A stretch of 64,000 nucleotides of DNA from Byssothecium circinans (taxonomy: Eukaryota; Ascomycota; Dothideomycetes; Pleosporales; Massarinaceae): contig ML976992.1 of the NCBI GenBank assembly GCA_010015675.1, positions 603,685 to 667,684 on the forward strand. Direction: 5' to 3'. Position 1 is the first letter of the stretch; each line of letters opens with the position of its first letter. The notes beneath the pieces are model-generated. The model worked only from the letters and a program-made list of their open reading frames with translations, had not been told where the DNA came from and searched no databases. This document shows positions 10,746-21,082 of this stretch, one piece after another. The translations under genes were made by a program, and so were the position numbers.

Positions 10746-13700
10746 ATGTCGTACAAGGTGGAGGAGCTGCTCGCCCTCCGGGACTCAGTCTCCGAGTCTG
10801 CCGTCTCGCTTGACAGGTTCGCAGATGAAGAGGTCATCAAAGGTCAGTTTGACGAGTATCAGCCTCACACTTCATTCCCTCCAATTCCCCGCCTGCACTG
10901 TTCCCACAGCGACGAAGGTTAAGGACGCCTCCCCACTAATTCAATCTCGCCCACCCAAAACAAAACAAGTCACCTCTCACCTTCATCGCCCAGTCTCATC
11001 TGTACCCACCTCTGGGTATATATGAAGAGACCACAGTCTAATCACGCTTTGCCTCTAGAGCACGTCTTACGCCCCTCCGCATCGGCCACACTAGCTAGTG
11101 CTGCCTCAGAGAAGAGCCTCCGTGCGACCCTAACCCCGGCAATTGCCCACGCAGCGCCCTACAAGAAGCCGTCGCCGTCTCCTTCGATTAAGAGAGGCAA
11201 AGCCGAGCGACTCCTCAAGGAACACGGAAGCCCTCCGGGCATGCGTGTGACTGCCGGAGGCCGAGTTGTCCCAAGTGACCTGCCACCGCTTAGTAACAAT
11301 CGCTTTGTCAACGCCAACAACGCCAACAACGCTTTCAAGCCGCCGACTCTGCGTGGGACACCTGTTGGTAACATCATGCCTGTGCAAGCCCGGCACGAGG
11401 CTGGCAGCGTGCCTCGACTTGAGGTTGTTGGCAACCAGCCCGTGCTCTACGTTGGCGATCGTGCCTACGCACTTCCAGCTCTTGATGCTCCGGCTTCTGG
11501 ATCAAGCATGCAGTCTGCAAACATGGAGAACACGGCCAAGCCTGCGCTGCCGCCTCCGATCTTGTCTGCACAAAGCAGCTTCACCAATGCCCCCGCTGCT
11601 CCAGTCCGCCCAAGCACCCACACACCCTTCACTGGCCTCGACCTTGCCACTCTGAAGTCGCAACAGGCTTTGAGGAAGCAAGAACTTCGAAGTGTTGAGC
11701 AGACCGAGGTACTGCAAGCGAGCCACCAGACAGATGCCTGGCGTGCCGGCATCATTGAGAAGAAGAGGAACCTGATCATCGAGCTCGATGCCTTGCGCAA
11801 GCAGATTACTTCGCTTGAAGCTGCTGACAACACTGCTATGGGAACTCAGATGAATGGCTTCTCTAGCAACGTTGGAGCTGGTACAGCCCCGGCTCCTGCC
11901 CCTCCGTTCGTTCCGCAATTCCAGCAACCGATGCCCTCACCCATGTTTGGTTACCCAGGCGCCGCCCCGTACTCACCCATGATGATGTACCCTCCATCCT
12001 TTGGTAGCTTTCCCAACATGCCACCCACGGAAGCGGCTCCTTTTGTGCCAACCCCAATACAGAAGCCGCTGTCTCCGGGATCAGCTAGCCGCCGTTCCCA
12101 TGCTATTGCAATCAAGCCGCCTCAAGAAGACAACAAGAAGCAGATGGCTTCTACGCTTGACCCAAAGAGCCCAACGTACGAGCCTGTGTCGAAGGGATCT
12201 AACAAAGCCATGGCACCTCCAACACCCTCACCCAACAAGCACTCTCCGTGGCGTACGGATGAAGCGACTCACTCGGACAAGCACGAAGATCGAACGGTAT
12301 CCCAGAAACAGAGCCTGTCTAGCATCGATACCACCGACTTCTTCCCTACGAATACGCATGAGCATTCGTCTACCCGAGTCGCACCCAAAGCCCAGGAGAC
12401 TACTGCAGAGCCTGCTGCGGTTCCTTCTACGCCTGAGAAGAACTGGCCAGCTAGTCCTTGGAACGAAGGGCATTCTAGTCGCTCAAGCCGCAAAGCTGTT
12501 ACAAAGCTGACATCGTGGCCCGAAGCGTTCGGCAAGCCGCCGTCAGTGCCATCGCTGAGGCAAGTAGCGGGTGCCCAGACATCTGCGACCACTCAAGAAC
12601 ACGCTCCGGTCACCACTTCTGACTTTCAGCGGTCCACCTTTACCAACAACATGGCAGCACGCAGGTCCACTGACCAGCGGACTGACACAGACGAGAACTG
12701 GACGCTTATGAACTCCAGGCCCGTGAGCCATGTTCCTTCTACATATCAAGAGGGCTACCAAGCCGGCTATGATCACGTTGGCATTCCTGACAGCCCAGAG
12801 GTCCTCAAAGGCTACATCCAAGGTCTTCTCCAATTTTTGTCAGACGAGAACAAGAAGGGAAAGAGCGGCCAACTTCGCGGACTTGTCGCTGGTTCAACGC
12901 CGCACGACTCCGCTGTGAGCATGTCATTCAATCGCGCCGACGCTCCAGTTACGAGCCAGGAGAACATGCGGTCTGCCAAGTATGCTGCAGTGGACATTCG
13001 TCGGGATTCCGCGTATGGCTTACAAGAGGCACCAATCTCGTACACGCTCTGCAACGATAGTGTCGATTCACGTATGCGCAAATCTCCAATGAACACGTAC
13101 CGGGGCGCTTCGGATAGTTTGGATAAGACGGCTGCCTATAAGCAAATTGCCCTCGCCGCTGCCGAGAAGGATGCTGGCAAGAAGCGTCAAGACAAAGGTA
13201 CGGTGTCCCGTGCAGACACATTCCTCAATGGGAGCGGGTATCCGCGACAGTTCTCCGGGAATCAGCTCAACTCGCGTGCCTACGGAACACCTGTGTCCAT
13301 GCAGCGCTACCATCTATCTCCCAAGGAACTCGCGGCGAATGGGCCAGGTGCAAACATGCCATTGTCCGCTCGCCCGTTCGCTAACCATAGCTTGTCAGGA
13401 CTCGACGGCGCAATGGATGACCTAGCAGATGTGGTTCTCGACACTCACATTGACGAACAGCGCTCTACCACGGAGGGTCGTCAACCCGAGCAGACCACGA
13501 CGGCCAACCAAGACAACGACGAGGACGTATCTTGTTTCCGACCGACTTCGAGCAAGAGCAAACAGAAGTCGAGTTCGTCTCCGACCAAGTTCGTTCCCAA
13601 TCAGGGAACAGAGGAAGCTGCCTCTTCGCCGGCCAACATACCTGGTTCGCCCAAGAAGTCTGGGGAGCATTCACCGGCCAAGGCCAAGCTTGAACAGGTC

Positions 13701-13862
13701 ACCAACAAGTTCCGGCGTGGGAAGAAGGAAGATCCGCGCAACATGTCCCCGGATGAGAAAAGCAAGCGCTCGCAGAAGTGGCACAAGCGATTCCAGCGAC
13801 TAAAGGAGGGCGAGCAAAAGGATATCGAGAGGCATATTGCGACCAACCCCCGCCGCCAGTGA
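10746..13862 (+). CDS. Large disordered protein with N-terminal eIF4E-binding motif (4E-T/Eap1-like candidate)
   Basis: Two exons, 10746-10842 and 11059-13862, give 966 residues; the 216-nt intron has a GTCAGT donor, TCTAATCAC branch region and GCCTCTAG acceptor, and joining makes EEVIKEHVLRPSASATLAS. Residues 3-9 read YKVEELL, an exact Y-x4-L-hydrophobic eIF4E-binding motif, and the flank YKVEELLALRDS resembles YTKEELLDIK of animal 4E-T. The rest is low complexity, rich in Pro, Ser, Ala and Gln, with a short helical segment (QALRKQELRSVEQTEVLQ) near residues 230-250 and a basic C-terminus (SQKWHKRFQRLKEGEQKDIE). No enzyme domain is visible. I infer a translation repressor or P-body factor; the motif alone can occur by chance, but its position right at the N-terminus followed by disorder is typical. 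An alternative acceptor (CCCACAG at about 10909) would lead to an early stop. Confidence 0.8.
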
Positions 13863-15250
13863 TTTTTCCAGGCTCCCCTACGGCGGATTTTGCTTTCATT
13901 TTAGCCTTGCCTTGGTCTAGCTCTTAGGCGACACATTTTCGAATGGCTCTATATGTTGGATCTGGCCGAAGAGTGCGCCTACTTGAGCATGGACAGCGGT
14001 TTTCTTTCCTTTACCCTTCTACCCTTCTACCCTATACTCTTCCTAATACCTTTTGGCTGGCATCCGCACAGCGTCTTCTCCAATATCGATTTACGGTGGT
14101 AATGGCGACGGAGGACAGACCCAGTGTGGACAATGGCGGCTTTTCCTTCACACGTTTAGACGATGTATCGTCGTGCGACATCATTGTCTCTTGATTGTTC
14201 TTTTCGGATATTCTATGGTCCGTGGGCCAAGGCTTGGGGGGTGGAACTGCGTTGGCGTCCCCTTTCCTTTGGCCGCGGGCCGAGATCAACTTATCATTGT
14301 ATATGAATAGCTTGGCAGAGATAGTCGGCCGATGGCATAGCATAATTGAAAGAATGTAGTATACGCTGTGCTGCTTGACGTGGCTGTGAAGAAGCTGTGA
14401 TGGTACCTTCAATGGTGGTGGGTTGGTGAAAAGGCTGAGGAGGAACGCTTTTGGTGATTCGCCGTGTTCTAGATGGGGCTGGCGGCGTTGTAACTGGTGG
14501 AAAGCAAAGTATCTGTGACTTGAGCTTTATCGAGATGGAGGACGGTTATGGACGATGGAATTTCATTTGGCACTGGACAGGCGAGGAACGTGCGAAATGG
14601 CAGGGGATGTGTGGGTATCTGTCCAGATGCAGACACAGACGAGAGAATTGCAGATAACTTGGGCGACAAGTTGAGCTTTGCCTTACAAATCCAGCGTGAG
14701 CAGCAGCTGAGCATCTGAGCATCCGGACAAGGCAAAACGAAGCCACTGTGCGCACGGTGAGATGAGCATGAAAACAGATACAAAACGACGTGGATTAGTT
14801 GTCCTGTTGCTTAGAAATCACAAGTTTCCACGGTCTGACGGTCTCGGTGCATCGCTCGACGCTCGGGATTGCGTAGGTGAGGTGAAGGGTTGTCATCCGC
14901 CAGCCGCGTGCCATCGCAGCTAGCCTGCGCTTTCCTCTCCCGACGCTTCTCCACTCCACCCGCTCCTCGTCCCCATCCGTCCTACTGCTGCTGCTTGGAC
15001 GTGTACAGAGACTGGAGACTGGAGACTGGAACATCCGCGATTCCTCATTCCTCACTCTTCCCGCCGAAACGCTGCTCAAGTGAGGTCGACATTCTTCCAC
15101 AGCGGCCACAACATCAGCCACACTGCCACAGCACCACCGAAAGCCTGAACCCTGCACCTTTTCGTCACCCATGGCTGTCAAGCATTAGACCTTCCACTCC
15201 ACGCCTCACTTCAATCCCACTGCACCAGTCCACCGCCTGGACAACCGGCC
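13863..15250. other. Intergenic; 3' UTR, then pyrimidine-rich promoter/leader with a short uORF
   Basis: About 1.4 kb between the disordered protein and the kinase. The first part should hold a 3' UTR; 14,900-15,250 is C/T-rich and contains a small direct repeat (GACTGGA) near 15010-15035. A five-codon upstream reading frame at 15171-15188 begins in a good context (CACCCATGG) and ends 62 bases before the kinase ATG. No other gene was recognised. Confidence 0.55.
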
Positions 15251-17400
15251 ATGACCCAATTGTTCAGCTCGTTGAACCACTCCAACATGACGGAGAAGTC
15301 GGAGAAGCGAGTCTTTTCGGGCCTGCCGCTGTCCTCGAACAAGCAGGTCAACAGCTCCAACAGCCAGGTCTCGCAGAAGATCAAGGCCTTCTTTCGCATC
15401 AACAGCAGCAACAGCGACAAGGACCGCAAGACCTCGGATGAGGGCACTAGCAACCTGGCGCCCAAGAACGACTCCAAGTCGTCCTTCCGCCAGTCGAGAT
15501 TCCTGCCGCACATCTCTCGCAACCGCTCGCAGACCGTCACCAGCGAAGGCAATCCCCTCGACGATGGCGTGTCGCCGACTGCCCATGCGAACCCATATTT
15601 CATCCACCAGGGCCCACCTGCCCTCCGCCACCACAATGCAGGTAGCGTACCCCCCTCGCCGCCCGACACTCCTCCCATACCAACTACCAAGATAGAAGCC
15701 GTCAGCGGCGCGAACGACCAGGCTACTACGGCTGGGAAGGAAGAATTGGCGCGGAAACTGCGAAGGGTAGCGTCTGCTCCTAATGCGCAGGGTCTTTTCT
15801 CAGCTGGGGGATCATCTGAGAGACCGCAGACCGCAGAGCTTGGGAAACAGCCGCTAGTGCACCACCCGAACACATCAACGCTCAGCATGGTCGAAACTGT
15901 CCCGCCTGACCCGAATCACCTCATCCCCATAGACGCCTCCAAAGGCATCCCGTCGCCGGGCCAGATCCGCAATTCGGTAGCTTTCAGGAGGACGTATAGC
16001 TCCAATTCTATCAAGGTTAGGAATGTGGAGGTCGGTCCCGGCAGCTTTGACAAGATCAAGCTCATTGGCAAAGGCGATGTGGGCAAGGTGTATCTAGTGC
16101 GGGAGAAGAAGTCGAGCCGGTTATATGCTATGAAGGGTATGAATTCCGGATTCTGTTGAAGGTATACGCTGACACGGCATAGTCCTGAGCAAGAAGGAGA
16201 TGATCAAGCGGAACAAGATCAAGCGCGCGTTGGCTGAGCAGGAGATTCTCGCGACCAGCAACCACCCGTTTATTGTTACGCTATACCACTCCTTCCAGTC
16301 GGAAGACCACCTCTACCTCTGCATGGAATACTGCAGCGGTGGAGAGTTCTTCAGAGGTATGCTTTAGCCGTATTTCACAATTTCGCAATGCTTACAAATA
16401 TAGCTTTGCAAACTCGACCGAACAAATGCGTCGACGAAGACGCGGCAAAATTTTACGCGGCAGAGGTGACTGCCGCATTAGAGTATCTCCATCTGATGGG
16501 ATTCATCTACAGGGATTTGAAGCCAGAGAGTACGTCAGCTTGTCTTGTTGCGCGACGTGTACACTGACTATTGTAGACATCTTGCTACACCAATCGGGTC
16601 ACATTATGCTGTCAGACTTTGACCTGTCAAAACAGTCTGACCCCGGAGGTCGCCCGACCATGATTGTCGGCCGAAACGGTACATCCTCGAGCAACCTTCC
16701 CACAATCGACACCAAGTCGTGCATAAACAACTTCAGGACGAACTCGTTCGTAGGTACAGAGGAGTATATTGCGCCCGAGGTGATCAAGGGCTGTGGTCAC
16801 ACATCTGCGGTTGATTGGTGGACGCTGGGCATCTTGATCTACGAGATGTTGTACGGAACGACTCCGTTCAAAGGCAAGAATCGTAATGCGACTTTTGCCA
16901 ATATTTTGAGGGATGACGTACCCTTCCCCGAAGGCTCTGGAGCTCCGTCAAGCTCAAAGTAGGTCGACACATCATCTTTTGCACATTTAATGCTGACAAT
17001 TGCTAGTCTCTGCAAATCGCTTATCCGAAAACTGCTCATCAAAGACGAAACCCGCCGCCTCGGCTCCCGAGCCGGAGCATCGGATATTAAAACGCACCCC
17101 TTCTTTCGCACCACCTCGTGGGCATTACTGCGCCACATGAAGCCGCCCATCATCCCGAATCACGGCCAAGGCGTCGAAACGCCCAATTTCCGCAACGTAA
17201 AGGAAAGCCAGAGCGTGGACATTAGCGCGGCGAAAGCCAAGGGAGTGCCCTTGGACTCTGGGCTCGCAACACCACTCGGCGAAATCGCCGACCCCTTTGA
17301 AGAGTTCAACAGCGTGACGCTTCACCACGACGGTGATGAAATGCACAGCAGTATCGACGAAAGCCACTTCGAATTGCAGCAAACACACTCTCACCGGTAG
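15251..17400 (+). CDS. nrc-2: NRC-2/Fpk1-type AGC serine/threonine kinase
   Basis: AGC-family kinase of the Neurospora NRC-2 / yeast Fpk1-Kin82 group, which controls lipid flippases and polarised growth. Five exons (15251-16136, 16183-16356, 16404-16529, 16577-16958, 17007-17400) give 653 residues. The N-terminal 250 residues are Ser/Pro-rich. The kinase domain starts at about residue 270: [11 protein letters not shown] glycine loop, YAMKVLSKKEM (catalytic Lys), [12 protein letters not shown] catalytic loop, then LSDFDLSKQ, i.e. DFD instead of DFG, which is normal for this group and for phototropins. The long insert before [15 protein letters not shown] is also typical. It ends with the FNSVTLHH region corresponding to the AGC hydrophobic tail. 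ATG 15251 is the first in a long open frame; a second Met at codon 13 is possible. Confidence 0.94.
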
Positions 17401-18523
17401 TAAAAATAGCTGTACTTTTCCTCTTCCCGTCGTCGGCGTTTTCATCACGCCATCATCGGGTCTCTACGTTCTTGATCCAGTAACAAGTATTAAAGGAGGG
17501 GCTCTTCTTACTTGCATTCCGTATAGTCTGTCATCTGGAGGGCGTTGTTCGATTGCGGTTCTCCGTTACACTCCTTAAGCTCATGCTGGGGCCTCTTGTT
17601 GTTCTTGCGGCTCTTATGGAGTCGTCTTCTTTCTCATTGGCATGGGCGTTTATGGGAGTGTGCATTTGCAGACGTGCGTTTGGGTCGTTTTTCGCTCCTT
17701 TCTTATTCTCCATCTCTCATTTTGCGGGCTATGAGGGCCTCGCTGGTGTGCTATTATTAGGCGTGGAGATTTGAGGGCAGATGACAGAATTGGAATGAGA
17801 GAGGCGGGGAGTGGGCAATGTTATGGGAGTGTGTCTGGGTGCGGATGCGTCTCGGACGTTGGTGACTGGGAGGTCGATAGAGGAGCAGGACAGTAAGAAA
17901 GCAAGTCACAATATGGACGTGGTACAGATATTTGAATACAGGGAATTTCAGTGTGCATTGCTTCGATTCTTTACAGGCGTGACTGGGCATGTTTTTCGGG
18001 CTCTTGAGAAGCACCAGTATCTTCCGTGTTGCGAAGCTCTAATTACATCTGATGCCGGGAGAATCGAAAGGCGTTATAATTCTCGAATCTAGCTAGCTAG
18101 CTAGTTTTCTGGAAGGATGTTAACTACCCATGATAACGGTTACAGAGCGGCAGATGCACTGTACTGGAGTTCCACGGGTGCGGGGAGGTTGCCAAGAGAT
18201 GATTGGCAGGTGCTGGCCAACCATATGCGCGGCTTCCCCGCGGGTGTTTTGTGCCGCGGGACTGAACGACGGGACGCGTCGTTAACATATAGGTTTCCAA
18301 GGAGATCTGAGACGATTGACTAAACCTCGAGGGTTATCTGCGGAAGATACACCACCACGCGCAGCAGCTTAATTCCGCGCCTGCACTACACGACCTCACC
18401 ACACCGACCATTCCGACACACCACGAAGAGCGATATCTAGCGCCCAAGCCTCCAAGCGTCTAAGCATCACAAGCGTTCCACCACAAAAACCATAAAGAAG
18501 AAGGGAAGGAAAGGGCAGAAAAA
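17401..18523. other. Intergenic region
   Basis: Space of 1.1 kb between the kinase stop and the DAD3 start. A (CTAG)n-type run lies near 18088-18103. No gene recognised; short open frames here have no conserved features. Confidence 0.5.
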
Positions 18524-19092
18524 ATGGCGACCGACTCCCCAAGCACCCCGCCCTTCGCGCCCTCGCCGACCGAAGACCACAATCTAGGACGGGGAGAAGA
18601 AGAAGATCGAGGAGCAGGAACAGGAGCAGGAGCAAGAGGAGGAGAAGAAGACCCAGAAACGCTCACCCCGCTGGAACAAGAAGTCCTAGACGAGTACGCT
18701 CGGTTACTCGGGAATTTGAACAATGTACGGTTTTGGTTTTGGTTTACCTTTTTCCCTTTCCTCCCCCCCTCCCTTTCCTCCCTCCTCTTCTCTCCACCTC
18801 CGTCCTTCCCTCCCCAACCAACCCAAACGCCCAACACTACTGCACCCACCACTCAAAACCAAACAGGGAGAACCACCGGTCCTGACAATAAAATACATAG
18901 ATGTCCACACTCCTCACCGACCTCTCTGCAAACCCCTCGGCGGAGATCCTCGATGCGCTGCGCGGGTTGGAGAGGAAGACGTCGCTGGTTTTCACGCTGT
19001 TGAAGGCTAGTGTGTATAGTATTGTGCTGAATACGCAGATTAGGGAGGAGGATGGGGAGGGTGGCGGTGGTGGTAGGGGGTTTGAGGGATAG
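18524..19092 (+). CDS. DAD3: DASH complex subunit Dad3
   Basis: Small subunit of the DASH/Dam1 ring, which couples kinetochores to spindle microtubules in fungi. Two exons, 18524-18724 and 18901-19092, give 130 residues; the 176-nt intron has a GTACGG donor and ACATAG acceptor. The conserved core is LTPLEQEVLDEYARLLGNLN followed across the junction by STLLTDLSANPSAEILDALR and LERKTSLVFTLLKASVYSIV. The N-terminal 45 residues are Pro/Glu/Gly-rich and the last dozen residues are Glu/Gly-rich, both poorly conserved extensions relative to the ~95-residue yeast protein. Confidence 0.9.
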
Positions 19093-19454
19093 GAGGGGGA
19101 GTGGGCTGTGAGAAGACTTAAGTTTGGAAGAGGGTGAGGGAGGGAGGCATTGGGGCCGGAGATTGAGGAAGATGGAAATGCTGGCTTTTGATACCCCGAG
19201 GGAAAGAATTGGGATGATGCGAAGGGACGGAATGGGATGATGGTGATGGCGTAGCGGGTAGTGTGTATGTATATACATGGTGGTCTTACAGGATACCAGC
19301 ACAAGCTTTTCCCCTTTCTACAATGCGGTGCGCCTTGTTCAACATGCGATCACAAATGCCGAAATACACTACTCCCGTATACATCCCGACCCACACTACT
19401 TACTATGCAATTCTCTTCTTCAATATATCATACAACTCCCTCCCACCTCCCGTT
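19093..19454. other. Intergenic between convergent genes
   Basis: Both flanking genes end here, so this stretch should contain the two 3' UTRs. Nothing else recognised. Confidence 0.5.
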
Positions 19455-20837
19455 CTAGTGTATACTCCCACCGTAATAAACTTTCCTCACATCCACCAAC
19501 TTCTTTCCCCTCGCCCGCGCAATCTCATCCGGCAGCTTCTGGTTACAGAGAGCCTCCCAGGTAGCTTTAATAACGTTCATCTTGTTGCGGGAGCGCGGGG
19601 TGCGGGCGGCGAGGTCCTGGAGGCCGGCGGCGCGGGCGAGTTCGAAGATGAGATGTTGGGTACGGAGACCAAAGCCTAGAGATATGATATGAGCATGTTT
19701 ATCCTAGAAGCCTCTGGAAGGATAACCGTGGGATGAGGTTTTGGGTTTTGGATTTTGGATTTTGGACTTACCAGGCGGACGAGCGAAAAGCTGCACCTTT
19801 GTAGCGCCAACCTTTCTCTCCAAGTCACCGAAAGTAGTGCGGCCTTCATACCTAGGCACAGGCTTCATATTCCGAATCGCAGCCATGACGCTCTGCTTCC
19901 TGCCCTCATCAGGCTCCACAGATTTCCCCTCGCCCACGCCGAGCAACCCGTCCTGGTTTCCAGCAATGGTCAAATAATACATGGACCGAATCTTGCCCAT
20001 GCGCGTCTGGTTCACCACGCCGTGAACAACCAGCGTTTTCACACGGAGATTCCTCAACTTCGTCTTGTCCCAGCCCATGTACTGCAACAAGCGTTTCTGA
20101 CGCGGGTCTTCTTCCTCCTCCGTCGACAGGCGTCGCGTCTGCTTCGCCATGCGGTTTTCCAAACGCGGCAAGTCGGGGAGCACGACCGAGTGTCGCGGAT
20201 CCGCAAGCGCGTCGAGAGCGCCGTGATGTTTCGTGTGGAAACTCGCCCGCGGATCAAGCGCTGCCTGCGTCATAGCCGCCTCCATGGACTCCTCAAACCG
20301 CTTTGCTTCTTCTTCGTCCATCTGGCCCTCGGGGATGCCTTTGGGGTATAATTTCGCCAGGTTCTCGGTCGCGAGATGCGAAATGGCCTCGTTGCGTTCT
20401 ACCTCGTTCGCTACCCTGAAGCTGTGCTTCTTGGGCAAATCGTCCGGGGAGAGCTTGTCTGCGTGGTCGGTCACGGGGTCCATCTGGCTCATGTCGTCTT
20501 CGTAGGGGAGGAGCCATGGGTCGCTGCGGCGCTGGGATTGAGTGACGAGGTCTCGGGTGTCGATTGCGGATTCGGCGGCTTTAATGGCGGCGATTTGCGA
20601 GGGTGTGTAGCGCTTTGAGAGGAGTGCCGTTTCTGAAGAGTCGTATTGGGGGTATTCGGCTGAGGCAGCTTCATTCAGGAGTTGCAGGTCTGAGGCTTTG
20701 ATTGAGGGGTAGTGCGGACGTCGTCTCCGGGCGGCTTTGGGGGTTGAGGCGTGGAAGCCGCGTTTTGGGGTGCTGGATGGGGGTTTAGGGAGCGAGGATG
20801 GGAGGAGGACGCATCGTATCGGGCGGCAGACGCTCAT
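19455..20837 (-). CDS. MRPS5: Mitochondrial small-subunit ribosomal protein uS5m
   Basis: Mitochondrial ribosomal protein S5 (yeast Mrps5), located in the mitoribosomal small subunit. Exons 20837-19772 and 19675-19455, intron with GTAAGT donor and CTCTAG acceptor, give 428 residues. A basic, Ser/Pro-rich presequence (first ~40 residues) suits mitochondrial import. The S5 domain occupies the C-terminal half: LRVKTLVVHGVVNQTRMGKI and YYLTIAGNQDGLLGVGEGKS, then KVQLFARPPG joined to GFGLRTQHLIFELARAAGLQ. The long N-terminal extension (about 250 residues) is the fungal mitochondrial type. Its 245-bp upstream region is shared with TRM2. Confidence 0.92.
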
Positions 20838-21082
20838 TGCGTCTTTGGTGCCTTACGAAGGCAATTGAGGGGAAAAGAGTGAGAGATGGTCGCTTGAACG
20901 CCCGTATGAAGATACAGTCCATGGAGGTGAGGTGAGGTTCGAGCTCGAGAAAATCTTGGGTGACTAAGCTGCAGTAACGTTAAAATGTAGGCTGGCCAAT
21001 CACACCTGCATCTTTCTGTATGACCAGTCGTGAACATTTTCCCCATTACCCCCACGTGCATGCCTAGCTTTGTTTTTCCCCG
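20838..21082. promoter_or_regulatory. Divergent promoter, uS5m / TRM2
   Basis: A 245-bp bidirectional promoter between a mitochondrial ribosomal protein gene and a tRNA-modification gene. No specific site assigned. Confidence 0.55.

Noticed and set aside
10909..11058. Alternative acceptor CCCACAG in the leader of the eIF4E-motif gene
   Set aside because: It keeps frame for about 38 codons but then meets a stop at 11023-11025; the GCCTCTAG acceptor at 11058 gives the long open protein.
18079..18110. CTAGCTAGCTAG run as possible operator
   Set aside because: Simple self-complementary microsatellite in a 3' region; no reason to assign a function.
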